The notes: a model not told the origin generated them from the sequence alone. A DNA stretch of 64,000 nt from Garcia nutans (GCA_947685225.1 CANTUV010000037.1:31887001-31951000); one strand, 5' to 3'. Numbered from the stretch's first letter, positions 34,155-45,199 are shown. Program-made: numbers and translations.

Positions 34155-34510
34155 GGGGTGACACGGCCAAGCTCCTAGCCGTGTCATGTGACACGGCTAG
34201 TGGCTTGGCCATGTAACTTGGGTGTGTCACCTTCTGTTCTTCATTTTTCCTTCTTTGCTTGGTTCTTTGGCTAGGGGTGGGACACGGCCAAGCTTGTGGC
34301 CGTGTCATGTGACACGGCCACTGGCTTGGGCGTGTCACCTGCCAGTGTCAGCTTCTGCCTTCATTTTTCCTTTCTTTCTTGGTCTTCTTTGGTTTTGCTC
34401 CTTGGGTGAGACACGGCCAGTGGCTTGGCCGTGTCTCCTGGCCAGTGTCAATCACTGCCTTGAAGTTTCTTTGAGGGACACGGCCAAGCTTGCTTTGGCT
34501 TGGCCATGTC
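34155..34510. repeat. ACACGGCC/GGCCGTGT palindrome array in solo LTR
   Basis: At least ten copies of GACACGGCC(A)AGC or its complement, e.g. 34160-34190, 34280-34330, 34412-34437 and 34477-34510. They are arranged as inverted pairs such as GACACGGCCAAGC...GCCGTGTC. The array continues at 23695-23775 across the nested element and lies upstream of the minus-strand TATA box. Confidence 0.8.
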
Positions 34511-35886
34511 TTGCTTGTTTCATGTTTTTTCTTCATTGTTTTGATCATCCAAGGGAGTTTTTGCACTTTGACCTAAAACAAACACTTAAAACAAACTTTA
34601 AACCAAAATCAAATGAAACATTAACTAAAAACACATAGAAATCATACTAAAAATAAGTATAAAAATATTCTTATCACCCACCAAGTGGAAACATACCTCT
34701 TACAATATTTGGAAATCTAAATAAATCGATAAAAGTAAATAACCATTCATCATAAATAAATCATTATCCAAAGATATTAAACATCAATAGAAAGTAAACA
34801 TCCATCCATGATAAATTAAATAAATTAAGCATTGAACTTAAATAAATTAAAGCATATAAAATAAATCAAAGCATAATCAAATATAAAATTGAATAAAGCA
34901 AATAAAGATTCAAATTAGGGCTACTGTTTCTATTTAAGATTCTTTATTTAATGTGTTTAGGGTTTCGGAATTTATGAGTTTAAGCTACTGTGAGTTTTAA
35001 AGGAATTGAAATGAATTAAAGTTTTATAATTTAAGAGATTTAGTAAAATTATTTGGTTAACGAAATTAGTGTTTGAGGAGTGAAATCATGAAATTAGGGT
35101 TTGAATAGTTTAAAATATTGGATTTATGATTATTAGCTACTGAATTATGGTTTTTAGGCTGACTGTGTTTGAATTTTAATATTTATGTTTATAAGATTTT
35201 AAGGTTTAAAGGATTAGGGTTTAGAAAGATTAGGGTTTAGGTTAGCTAGTTTAGGGTTTACTATTTTGGGTTTTGGAGTTGAATTAGGGTTTTAGAATTT
35301 TAGAATTAGGGTTTCGGAGAATGCATTAGGTTTTAGAATTTGAAAATCAATTGATAATTTTATGAAACTTTATGAAAATAAGCAAAACGATTTAAGGTTT
35401 ATAGAAACAAAAAAGATATTTTTTAGGGTTTGTGGAAAGAAACAAATTCAATTTAGGGCTTTGAAAAGAAACAGGTTCAATTTAAGGTTTTGAGATTTTG
35501 AAGAAACAAAAACAACTATTTTAATATTTTTGGAAAACAAATAAACAAATTAAGATTTTTAAGCTTTAGAAAAGGTAAATTAAAATTCTAGGGTTTTTTG
35601 AATCAAAAGAGACAATTGGATTATTTAAGCTACTGTGAAAGTAGTTAGACATTCATACCTTCGTTTGTTGGTTTCACCAAAAATTTCTTCTTGGATGAAC
35701 AAGAGCAAAGACAAGCTTTGCTGCCTTTGATGGATTGAATTGCTTGTTTGCTCTCTCAAAAATCCGATCGATTTTACTGCCAGAACGAATTCTTAAAATC
35801 TGATTTATTTTTCAAAGTTTTCCTCCTCAATTTCGGTCTCAAATTTCCCCTAAAATCCGATCCCCTTTTTGTGTTGTTATTGTCCT

Positions 35887-35894
35887 TATTTATA
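35887..35894 (-). promoter_or_regulatory. TATA box, Tat/Ogre-like 5' LTR
   Basis: TATAAATA on the minus strand, about 500 bp from the LTR outer end, with GC-rich repeats at 35990-36105 immediately upstream. This is the promoter that would drive the gag transcript. Confidence 0.65.
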
Positions 35895-36397
35895 GAAGAA
35901 TTTTATGATTAATTTTAGTTATTCATGGAATCTAACGTTGATTAAGAAAAGGAAACCGAAACCTAATTGTATTTGGTTTCGGAAAAATTTGCGTTCTTAA
36001 AAATTTCGCTAGCGAAAAAAAACTGCTGCGGAAAAATTGCGCTAGCGAAAAAAAACTGCTGCGGAAAAAATGCGCTGGCAAAAAAAACTGCCGCAGCTGG
36101 TTGCGGGCTGCCGACGAGAATTGGCCTGTGGGCCATTTTGCTAGCAGGAAATTCTTGCAGAGCCATTTCGCCGCAACTCTTTTCGGCGACGAAATTTTTC
36201 GTCGTCGATTTTTTTATTTTTTTATTTATTATTTTTTATTAATTATAAAAATTAAATACTAAAGCAAATATTATTTAATTAAGATAACAAAAATTATTTT
36301 GGACTAATTAAAATATATTGGACAACATAAAAATTAGTTTGATCTAATTAAAATATATCGGACCGGACTTGGTAAAAAATTATGGGTCTACAACAGT

Positions 36398-36563
36398 GTA
36401 ACAAATCAAAATTTAGAAACGACGATGGTTATTAGTAAATTTTTCAGAGACGACGGATGTAATTAACTCTTTATTTTTGACAAATCAAAATTTGGCTATA
36501 AATGAAACTTCATAGCCATATTTCGGTTATTGATCATAATGACAAATTGAATTTGTTGTAGTG
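36398..36563. mobile_element. CACTA-type transposon end (remnant)
   Basis: On the minus strand the sequence starts CACTACAACAAATTCAATTTG at 36563, the typical plant CACTA terminal sequence, followed by repeated AAATTTTGATTTGT and CGTCGT(C/T)TCTGAA motifs. These can serve as subterminal repeats. The matching left end is not clear. CACTACAACGTGG at 9357 is a weak candidate without matching 3-bp duplications. Confidence 0.45.
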
Positions 36564-37190
36564 ACATGTCAAATCAATTATAACAATTTTTTTTTTATCG
36601 AGAATCAATTATAACAATTATTTCAGTAATCCAATTACATGTTTAATCAATTTGTTGATTTCAAATTTTATATTTAAATTTGTGTTAGTATTCTTGACAC
36701 ATGGTCAAGACCAATGATGTTTAGACTACGGAAATGTTTTCAATTTTTTTAAATAAAAGGAATTAATTATTGACATAGATTTAGTCAACAAAACTTTGAT
36801 GCCATATTTAAGTTTATATTTGAATAATTAAGTAATGGCCAAAGCATTCTTACCTATAAAAATGTCTAATGATGTTAAGTTTAGTCACATAAAATTAGTG
36901 GCATCAATAATTTGTAATTAATCATGAAATATAATAAATTCAACCCCATAGGGTGATTTTTATATTTAATTGATTAATTAGGATGGGATAAAATATTTAT
37001 TAATAAAATTATTATTATTATAAATTAAATTTCTAGTTGCACACAGGCCTAGAAAATTCTTTATAATGGTAGTCTCATCATAAAGTAATATAAATCATTT
37101 GTGTATTATAGTCTAAGCCCACATGAAAGATTATAATATCATGTTAATTTATTTTGTTTGGATTCATTTATATGGATAAATTTTTCATAA
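36564..37190. other. AT-rich, no gene seen
   Basis: No coding or RNA gene signal. It may hold the remains of the 5' LTR or leader of the copia element starting near 37191, but I see no clear match to the 3' LTR at 43449. Confidence 0.4.
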
Positions 37191-37224
37191 TTGGTTTCAT
37201 TGTATGTTAGTAAGCTTATTATTT

Positions 37225-39548
37225 ATTTTGCAGATGTTCAAACTTTATCTATTTCAAAATTTGATTCCTCTAATATTGCTCCTCTGAATGGTGATAACTA
37301 TGCTGACTGGAAGGAGAAAATTCTCCTTGCATTAGGGTGCATGGATCTTGGTTTAGCTCTTAGAGTAGATGAACCAGCAAAACTTACAGAATCAAACACC
37401 CAAATTGAGAAAAACATCTTATGATCTTTGGGAGCGATCGAACCGCTTAAGTTTGATGTTTATTAAGACTCATATTGGGAAAAGTATTTGGGGTTCCATC
37501 CCTGACTGTGATAATGTAAAAGAATACCTTGAGGTTATTTAAGATCAGTTTGACACCTCCGTTAAGGCATTATCAAGCACTCTAATGACAAAAATGTGTT
37601 CCATGAAATTTAATGGTGTGAGCACATCATGCAGATGTGAGATATGACTCGACTGAAATTATTAGAGATTGAGATGTCTGAGTCATTTTTTGTTCACTTC
37701 ATTCTTAACTCACTCCCATCTATATATGGGCCTTTTAAAATATCTGATAACACAAAAGGATAAATGGTCATTTAATGAACTTTTTTACCACCTGTTTACA
37801 AGAGGAAGGGAGGCTCAATCAAGAAAAGATTAAAAGTGCACATTTGACGACTCATGACAAGAAATCATTTAAGAAAGGGAAGGGGAAAATGTCTCTTAAT
37901 TGAGTTAATAAGGGCCAAAATGAATGCTTCTTTTGCAAGAAGAAAGGGTATATAAAGTAGATCTATCCCAAATTAAAGTGTAGGCTTAAAAAGAAAAGCA
38001 ATCTCATCTCTTTAGTGTGTTTTGAATCTAATATTGTTCATGTTTCTTATAATGCTTGGTGGATTGATTCTGGTTCTACAATCCAAGTTGCCAATACTAT
38101 GGAGGGCTTCTTAAACCACAGGAAACTAGCTCAAAGTGAATGTTATATCTATTCAGGAAATAAGATGTGTTCACATGTGGAGGTGGTTGGAACCTACAGA
38201 TTAATGCTTAGTTCTGGCTTTTTTTAGACCTTGAAAGAACCTTTTATGTTCCATCATTTTCAAAAAAAACTTCATTTCTATTTCTAGACTTCTACCTTAT
38301 AATTTTAGGTTTAATTTCATTGGCACTTCTCTTTATTTATGTAAAGACAATGTTCTTATCGGTGATGATGTTATAAGTGATGGTTTGTTTAAACTTCATT
38401 TAAAATCAACCCTTGATTATAACTTTACAACTGTCCAAGGTAATAATGTTGGCATTAAATGTGGTATTATAAATGAGAAATCCTCCATGTTGTAGTATAG
38501 GAGATTAGGTCATATCTCCATTGATAAAATTAATAGATTGGTAAATAATGGAATCCTTGAGGCTCTTAATTTTACTAATTTTGGTACTTTTGTTGATTGT
38601 ATAAAGGGAAAGCAAACGAACAAGTCCAAGAAATGTGCCAGGATAATTTCGTATATTATGGAGATTATACACACTAATATTTCAGGACCTTATGAAGCAT
38701 GCTTTAATGGTAAAAAATATTTCATTACCTTCATTGATGATTGCTCACGATATATGTATCTCTATTTGCTTTATGATAAAAGTGGAGCACTATATGCTTT
38801 TAAAGTTTACAAAGCTGAAGTAGAGAACAATTTTATAAACAAATTAAGATCGTGAGGTCAGATAGAGATGGTTAATATTATGGCAGGTACATTGAAAAAG
38901 GACAATTTTCAAGTCCATGTAATAGGTTTCTTGAGGAACAAGGTATTGTAGCACAATACATAATGCTAGGCTCACCATCTCAAAATGGTGTAGCTGAAAG
39001 GAGAAATCAAACATTAACGGATATGGTGATGAGTATGATTAGTAACTCCAATCTTCTGCTGTCTTTGTGGAGTGAAGCTCTAAAAACTGCAACTTATGTA
39101 TTAAATAGGTTTCCAACTAAGGTTTTGAACTTTGGAAAGATTAGAAACCTAGTTTGAGACATGCACATGTTTGTGGTTGCCTAGCTAAAATTAGAGTCTA
39201 CAATCCACTTGAGAAAAAGCTAGACTTAAAAACAATCAGTGGATATTTCCTTGGCTATGCAGAAAAGTCTAAGGGATATAGATTTTATTATCTATCTCGT
39301 ATAACGAGGATCATAGAATCTAAGAATGCACGGTTTCTAGAGAATGATGAGATTAGTGGGAGTAGTCAACCTCAAAATTTAACTTTTGAGGAGAATGATA
39401 GTCTTGAACCTACTTTTATATCTTCACATAAAGTGGTTGTATATGATAATCTTTATAACTTAATTAATAGTGAACAACCAATTATTGAAGAACCACATAG
39501 AGATCCAGTTCCTCATGATGTTCTCAAAGATCCACTTCTTCAAGATAT
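37225..39548 (+). pseudogene. copia gag-protease-integrase remnant
   Basis: Gag starts around FDSSNIAPLNGDNYADWKEK (37257-37316). The frame shifts near 37417 and continues as YDLWERSNRLSLM. A ruined zinc knuckle (CFFCKKKGYIK, stop) is near 37927. Protease motif WWIDSGSTIQVANT is at 38058. Integrase has a zinc-finger region near 38495-38610 (RRLGHIS...CIKGKQTN), a core with FITFIDDCSRYM (38725) and SPSQNGVAERRNQ (38971-39009), and the downstream HVCGCLAKI...GYFLGYAEKSKGYRFY region. Breaks lie at least near 37417, 37543, 38227, 38495, 38853 and 39157. The His in the zinc knuckle is replaced by Tyr. Confidence 0.8.
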
Positions 39549-39737
39549 TACACACCCTTAAGTTTGGCCCTAAACAAGTGTGATCCAATTTCAGAAGCTT
39601 AAACCTAGTTTGATCCAGTTTTAGATGCTTAAACCTAGTTTAAATCCTTGAATTAGATTTGTCCAATTTTTAAAAGTTTGAATAGGTCCGATCTAAAGTC
39701 AAAATTATTTTGATTAGGTTTAATTGGGTATGAGCCA

Positions 39738-39905
39738 TGCTCATATTGAATTGGACAGCCCAATTCAACTTGAGTACTTGCTTATGTCGAATTGGACATT
39801 GTCCAATTCGATATGAGCAAGTTCATGTCGAATTGGATGATGTCCAATTCGACATGAGCTTTATGCTCATATCGAATTGGCCGAATTCCAATTCGACAGG
39901 AGCTG
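39738..39905. repeat. TCGAATTGGAC palindrome array upstream of LTR TATA
   Basis: Six to eight copies of (T)CGAATTGGAC or its complement, with ATGAGC/GCTCAT at the edges. They form nested inverted repeats such as GTCGAATTGGACATTGTCC followed by AATTCGATATGAGC. The array ends about 85 bp before the TATA box. Confidence 0.8.
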
Positions 39906-39987
39906 TATTTAGTGTCCTAAATTAAGAAAGATTCAGATAATCGAATAGGGTTAATATTGGGAAATGTGTTTAACACTAAGATTGGCC

Positions 39988-39995
39988 TATAAATA
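39988..39995 (+). promoter_or_regulatory. TATA box of the solo LTR
   Basis: TATAAATA in the context ATTGGCCTATAAATACAT, about 440 bp inside the LTR, in plus orientation. It is almost the same context as the Sirevirus LTR box (ATTGGCTATAAATACA). Confidence 0.65.
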
Positions 39996-41342
39996 CATAG
40001 ATTAGAGGGATCAAGAATTAGGTTTAACAATTAAAAATAGAGGGACCTTTGGAGAGACAATAACCAACTTGAGAACTTAAATAACAATTCATAAAGAGAG
40101 ACCGAAAGCAATCAAGTAGCTAATATTCTGTGAATCAACAAATAATCTTCGGATTATTTGGGACAGTAGCCAAGAACTAATTGACCCAAGCTTTTCAACA
40201 AGTCAACAGTAAGAGCAGTTCAATAGCAATACCTTGGAGGAGCCAACAACATAGGTATGAATTAGTTAACTCAATTCAATTAAATTTCATTTGATTATCT
40301 TCATTGTTTCATCATTTACTCCCTTTTAATTACGAGTTTGATTTTAAAACACTACGTAACAAATCATATATTTAGGTTTAAGTTTAATTTCAATAACGAT
40401 TACATAATTAGTTTTATTCATTAAACCTTAGTTTTACATGTCTTAGCGCTAGTTTTAGGACAAAAACCCAATATTGCATGTTAACCCTAGTTTAGGATTA
40501 AAGCCCTAATTTTCATGATAAAATCCTAATTGTACGCTTAAACCATATCTTGTAAATTGTTTACCTTTTGGGGGCGCTACCCCCTTGATCCCCTCCCACT
40601 ATCTGGCTAGCAAGACCGCCATGTGCATCGCGCCCTGTAATTCATTATCACATTAATATTAGGACATATTTGTCTGACTTCCTTTTAATTATTCGCTTAT
40701 TTTCATGTATGTTTGTATTATTATTTTTCTAGCTTGTTTGTTTTCTTTGGATTTACATGTATTTTCAAAGAGGATTGAAAAAGGCATGTTTCTACTTTGT
40801 GGGTGCTTTATTTAAGTAATTTGCTTCTTTTATCTTATTTGTATTTGGGGATTAATGTAAGGGACACGTTTCTACCAAATAATAGGTGGCCTATTTTATT
40901 TACTTGTATTTTGGACCTTGGACATTGTAGGGGCATGTTTCCATCTTGTATGGATGTCTATTTTGTTGATTTGTTTGGACTTGCTTTTATTTTAATTTAA
41001 TGAGTATTTATTTTAATTGAATGTATTATGGATTATATTATAATATTTTAAGAATTTAATAATATCTAGATCTGAAAAGGAGGCCGATTCCAATGAACCG
41101 GGTGATATGGGGGTGCTAGGTCATTCTTACATTTCTCATCGTACCCAACTTTCTGAACTTAGTAGGGGTTGGAGATTCCTTAGGAATCGAGTCATCTATC
41201 CCTTTCTATCTTTTTGGCCCCGTCCGAGTGGTGATTCTTATTCTCCAAATTTAGGGTCGTATTCTTTAAGGTCCAGAACTTAACAATGCCAAAATTGCAA
41301 TAACCATTCCATTGGGAGTGGAAACAAAAATCCCGGCTCATA

Positions 41343-43071
41343 GATATACCTAGAGATATAGTTCCTCATGATATCCTTGTAGATCCAATTACTCAATAAC
41401 TTCAACTTGATGATGTTGAAGTAACATTGAAAAGATCATCAATAGTTAGAAAACCTGCAATTTCTTTAGATTATATTGTGTACCTACAAGAAGTGACATC
41501 GACATTGGTGCTGAAGATGATCCTATTATGTTTTCATAAGAAATAAATGGAAATAAATCCATATTATGGTACAATGCCATGAAAGGTGAGATGAATTCGA
41601 TGGCTAACAACCAAGTCTATGATCTTGTTGAATTGACTAAAGGGGCGAAGGCGATTGGCTATAAATGGGGTTTTAAAACTAAAAGAGACTCTTTAGTAAT
41701 ATTAAAAGATATAAGGCAAGACTTGTAGCCAAATGATTCACTCAAAAGGAAGGAATTAATTATCGTGATACCTTCGCTCCTATTTTAAAGAATGATTCAT
41801 TCTAGATAATCATGGCAATAATTGCTCATTTTGATATGGAGCTACACTAAATGGATGTGAAACTAGCTTTCCTCAATGGTGATTTAGAGGATGAGGTATA
41901 TATGAAACAACCAAAAAGTTTCATCACAGAATGGAATGATCACTTAGTCTGCAAGCTTAAGAAATCTATATATGGGTTAAAACAAGCTTATCGTCAATGG
42001 TATTTAAAATTCCATAAAGTTATTACATCATTTGGTTTTACAGAAAATATTATGGATCAATGGATATACTATAAGGTTAGTGAGAGCAAAATAATTTTCT
42101 TAATCTTATATATAGATGATATTTTATTTGTTTTAAGTGACCTGGGTTTATTTCATGAGATCAGACAATTTCTCCCAATGCAATTCGATATGAAAGATAT
42201 GGGTGAAGCTTCTTATGTCATAAGCATAAATATTAAGAGAGATAGGTCTAGAGGAACATTAGGCTTGTCGCAAGAAGTCTATATCAATAAGGTATTAGAG
42301 AGATTTCATATAAAGGATTTTTTATCTAGTGTTACACTTATTGTTAGAGGTGACAAGTTTAGTTTGTAACAATGCCCAAGAAATGATTTGGAGAGGGAAC
42401 AAATGAAGAACATTCCTTATGCTTTCGCAATTAGAAGTTTAATGTATGCACAGGTTTGTACAAGACCTGATATTGCATATGTAATTGGAATATTAGGCAG
42501 ATATCAAAGTAATCTTAGTTTAGACCATTGGAGAGTTGCAAAGAAAGTTATGTGATACCTTTAGGGGACTAAAGACTACAAGCTTACATATAGGTGATCT
42601 GATTATTTAGAATTAATTGGATATTCAGATTCTGACTTTACTGGCTTCCTAGAGTCAAGAAAGTCGACATCGGGATATGTCTTCTTACTAGCCACAGGGA
42701 CTATTTCTTGGAAAAAAGCAAAACAAATTTTGGTTGCTACTTCTACCATCAAAGCAGAATTTATATCATGTTTTGAAGCAACATTACAGGCTATATAATT
42801 GAGGAATTTTATTTCAAGGCTTAGGATTGTTAGCATAATTTCTAAGCCAATAAGAATTTATTGTGATAATTCTGTTGTAGTATTTTTGGCCAAAAATAAT
42901 AAGAGTGAAAGTCGCAGTAAACATATTAACATTAAGTATTTAGATATTCGAGAATACGTCAAAGCAAATAAAGTGATAATTAGACATATCAATACTAAAA
43001 TGGTGATTGATGATTCATTAACGAAAGGTTTAACAACTATTGCTAATAAGGAGCTTGTTAAGCATATGTGA
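41343..43071 (+). pseudogene. copia RT-RNase H remnant
   Basis: Continues the element from 39548. The N-terminal RT region (GAKAIGYKWGFKTKRDS near 41644) is shifted. Then comes an open stretch 41851-42369 with MDVKLAFLNGDLEDEVYM, YGLKQAYRQW and the catalytic Y-I-D-D in LYIDDILF. RNase H follows with SDSDFTGFLESRKSTSGY (42630-42683), ATSTIKAEF, YCDNSVVVFLAKN (42859-42897) and SKHINIKYLDIRE. Stops lie around 41729, 41850, 42367, 42555, 42600 and 42797. It ends with TGA at 43069-43071. Confidence 0.8.
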
Positions 43072-43448
43072 CTAAGCTTTATTGTGTAATTTTATGTATT
43101 TATATCGCATTTGTCAAATAAGATAACTCCATTAGATTCATATTTGTCTTCTGTTTTAGTTGTATGCATAAATATTAGAGAATGATAATAAATTTTACTT
43201 AATGTCCCTGAATGAGCATTTAAAAGTTTATTCATAAAATTGTATAGCACATACAGTTCTCATTCAAACGAGAAAGTTGCATTGTAATACATATAAGGTA
43301 ATACTAGTTTATTTTAAAGACTTATCACCATGATTCATGCAACTTAAACTTTGCTTGAGTATGAAGATATTATTTCTTAGGGAATTTTAAGGATGCATCA
43401 ATATTTAATTGATATGTGTTTAGTGTTTCAATAGGCCAAGTGGGAGAT
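43072..43448 (+). other. copia 3' UTR ending in a purine tract
   Basis: Non-coding sequence between the RNase H stop and the 3' LTR. It ends in AAGTGGGAGAT (43438-43448), a polypurine tract directly before TGTTAATTATG. Confidence 0.6.
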
Positions 43449-43856
43449 TGTTAATTATGTAATTTATTTTAATAAATTATTAGGGCTCATTATTAATTAT
43501 ATATCCCACATTAGTTATAATTAGCCTAAGAAACTAAAAAGTGTGACATTTGGAAAAGGGTAAGTACCCATCAATTAAAACCCCTCTTCTTTTAATGGGA
43601 AAGAGATTACATTTATTTGAAAGAATATGTCCTTTCACAAGAGCTACTTGTCTAACTATAAAAGTCTGTGATATTCCATCAAACTATAGAAGATTAAGTT
43701 GTTGGATAGACTAGACAAAAAAAAATTTTAATTCCCTCTATCAATTCACATTTGCATCTTTTCTCTTTGGAATTTGATTACTATGGTTGAAGGTATGTAT
43801 TCTTGGACTTATGCATTTAATTTTGTTTATTGCAATTAATAATGATATTGCTTACA
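43449..43856 (+). repeat. 3' LTR of decayed copia element (approximate end)
   Basis: Begins TGTTAATTATG after the purine tract. An ACTATAAAAGTC box (about 43656) could be its TATA, and GAAGGTATGTATTC near 43788 looks like a splice donor. A plausible end is ...ATTGCTTACA at 43856, but with no second LTR in the window the end is a guess. Confidence 0.55.
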
Positions 43857-43861
43857 AAATA

Positions 43862-44158
43862 CTCCCTCCATCCCAAAAAATATATCACATTTTTTTCTAC
43901 AAATTTTAAGAAAATACAATTAATGCATTGACAATTTATGTATTTACCTTTTCTACCCTTATTCATATCATAAATTATTTCTAAATTTATCTTGAAAATG
44001 ATACAAACTATCATAAATTAATTTTTTTATTTTAAATATAAATGTATTAGATGGTACAAAAGAAAAAAAATTTTGAATATATGCTATAAAAAAGTGAATA
44101 ATTATTTTTAGACATCTTAAAATGGAATAGTCCACAATTTTTATATGACAGAGGGGCA
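43862..44158. mobile_element. Stowaway-like MITE (~297 bp), TA target site
   Basis: The left terminus CTCCCTCCATCCCAAAAAAT is nearly the Stowaway/Tc1-mariner consensus and follows TA (43860-43861). The right terminus ...GACAGAGGGGCA is a diverged inverse, followed by TA (44159-44160). The interior is AT-rich and non-coding. Such elements are moved in trans by mariner-type transposases. Confidence 0.7.
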
Positions 44159-44480
44159 TATAACTAGGTTATAACCTGCAAATTCTCGCAAGATTTTTTT
44201 TTTTAAATATCTATATTTTGAAATATTATATTATTTTTTATTCTTTAATTTCAAAAACATTGTTTATAATTGAAATTTTTTTGGTCAATGGTATAAATAT
44301 TATGTACAAAAATATAGAATAGATATACATCGTAAAACTATAACAGTGTTGAAGAGGTATGCTAAATCTTATATCACAAACACTTTACACTACAGATGTG
44401 AATTCCTTTACTTATACTTAGTATTATTAATTTTTTTAAATATTTATTTATTTATAATAATTGTAAATATTATTATACAA
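44159..44480. other. AT-rich, no gene seen
   Basis: Non-coding sequence between the MITE and the duplicated segment, with no recognisable repeat family. Confidence 0.5.
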
Positions 44481-44771
44481 AAACCATATATTCTTAGATT
44501 ATTTTAAGCATAATAATTTTCAAACATAATTTGTTCAAAATATTCATAATGCATATTATTAAAATTACATAAATCATAAGAGCATTAAAAAGTCTTCAAA
44601 AGAAAATATCTAAAACACAAATAAAAAATACATGATCAAATAGTTATCTACAAAATATAAATATTACAAATACATAATAATGGCTTAATTTTGCCTTTAG
44701 CGACTTGAAATTAATTCTGATTCATAAAAGTTGTAAAAATTTATAATTTTGCAAGTCATTTATAACTTTGA
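44481..44771. repeat. Copy 1 (left part) of a ~346-bp tandem duplication
   Basis: 44481-44771 matches 60251-60545 in the same orientation, e.g. CATATATTCTTAGATTATTT, AAAATTACATAAATCATAA and AAATATAAATATTA. Copy 1 resumes on the far side of the inserted copia element at 60196-60250 (TCATAATATTTAAAGAG). The element therefore landed inside the first unit of an existing tandem pair. Confidence 0.75.
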
Positions 44772-45185
44772 TATTAGTTATTGGCTGAAATTCTATATGG
44801 AATTTGTTTTTTTTTTTATTTTCTATGGCTATAAATCACTTTTGGGGTTTTAAATTAGCATTTGCTAATTGTTAGCAAATGTACATCGGAAAAATAGGAA
44901 GCAATTTTTGGTAAAGAAATTGGCTATGTAAGAAAGCCAATTCAGAGCTTGTTCTCATTTGTATTTGATAGCTCTTTCTCTTCTCTCTCTTTTGTATATT
45001 TCTTCAGTGAAATATAATTTGGTAGTGTCCGAGGAAGTAGGCATATATTGGCCGAACCTCGTTAAATTTTTGGTGCTCTCTCTATATTTTGTTTTAGTAT
45101 TTTATTTATTTAATAGCTCAGTTACGTAATAGCATAATTTTATTTTGCTATTTAATTTAGTGGAAAAAGACCAATTTCCATAATA
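44772..45185 (+). repeat. 5' LTR, Tork-like element
   Basis: TATTAGTTATTGG...CCATAATA, 414 bp. Compared with the 3' LTR it lacks about 20 bp near 44943 and has CATAATA instead of CACAACA at the end. Its TATA box is altered to TATGTAAG (44925-44932). Confidence 0.88.
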
Positions 45186-45187
45186 AT

Positions 45188-45199
45188 TGGTATCAGAGC
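45188..45199 (+). promoter_or_regulatory. Primer-binding site, initiator tRNA-Met
   Basis: TGGTATCAGAGC, two bases after the 5' LTR. Confidence 0.9.

Larger units (their letters stand above)
22528..34676 (-). mobile_element. Solo LTR (~1.8 kb), TSD CCCAC, split by a gypsy element
   Basis: TGGTGCGTCGCG...CTTATCA is flanked by CCCAC at 22523-22527 and 34677-34681. After removing the nested element, the LTR is 22528-23782 plus 34121-34676, about 1.81 kb. A TATA box on the minus strand (23685-23692) with the palindrome array upstream (34155-34510 and 23695-23775) sets the orientation. The left end, with GCAATACCGCAAGTGCATGG, resembles conserved ends of plant gypsy LTRs. No primer site, purine tract or coding sequence is present. 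Small open frames at 23300-23690 lie downstream of the TATA box in a CT-rich tract and have no domain. Confidence 0.8.
10562..36392 (-). mobile_element. Large Tat/Ogre-like gypsy element, gag-only, with nested insertions
   Basis: Perfect 5-bp target duplications ACAGT flank it (10557-10561 and 36393-36397). On the plus strand its LTRs start TGTGAG and end GGGTCTACA. Without the nested elements they measure about 2238 bp (left) and 2250 bp (right). The element reads on the minus strand: LTR TATA boxes, gag, a primer site next to the right LTR and a purine tract next to the left LTR all agree. The internal region (15648-21988, 6.3 kb) holds gag and long 3' tandem arrays but no recognisable protease, RT or integrase, so it is a non-autonomous derivative. 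The Tat/Ogre assignment rests on the gag zinc-finger region, the AGGGGGCAAAC/TGTAGACCC junction and the repeat-rich 3' UTR. Confidence 0.85.
21989..36392 (-). repeat. 5' LTR of the Tat/Ogre-like element, split 22527/34682
   Basis: 21989-22527 plus 34682-36392 give about 2250 bp that match the left LTR, including GAGGTACCCAC joined to CAAGTGGAAACATACC as in the uninterrupted copy at 13938-13960. The insert at the joint is 22528-34676 with its CCCAC duplication. The TATA box (35887-35894) and GC-rich repeat block (35990-36105) are retained. Confidence 0.85.
39549..41342 (+). mobile_element. Solo LTR related to the Tat/Ogre-like LTRs, TSD GATAT
   Basis: GATAT flanks it at 39544-39548 and 41343-41347. 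Its right end is the inverted form of the LTR end at 21989 (complement TATGAGCCGGGATTTTTG versus TGTGAGCGGGGATTTTTG), and its left end TACACACCCTTAAG parallels TGTAGACCCTTAAT. Both outer dinucleotides have changed (TG to TA). It lies in the opposite orientation to the 10562-36392 element. It has no internal region. Confidence 0.85.
37191..43856 (+). mobile_element. Decayed Ty1/copia element, split by a solo LTR
   Basis: Gag, protease, integrase, RT and RNase H remnants appear in copia order on the plus strand, followed by a purine tract and a 3' LTR. Many stops and frameshifts show long decay. A 1.79-kb solo LTR splits it within the integrase-RT linker (39548/41343). No 5' LTR or primer site was recognised. 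Confidence 0.8.

Noticed and set aside
9357..36563. One CACTA transposon with ends at 9357 and 36563
   Set aside because: CACTACAAC is present at 9357, but flanking trinucleotides do not match (TGA versus ACA) and sequence inside the ends does not agree beyond nine bases.
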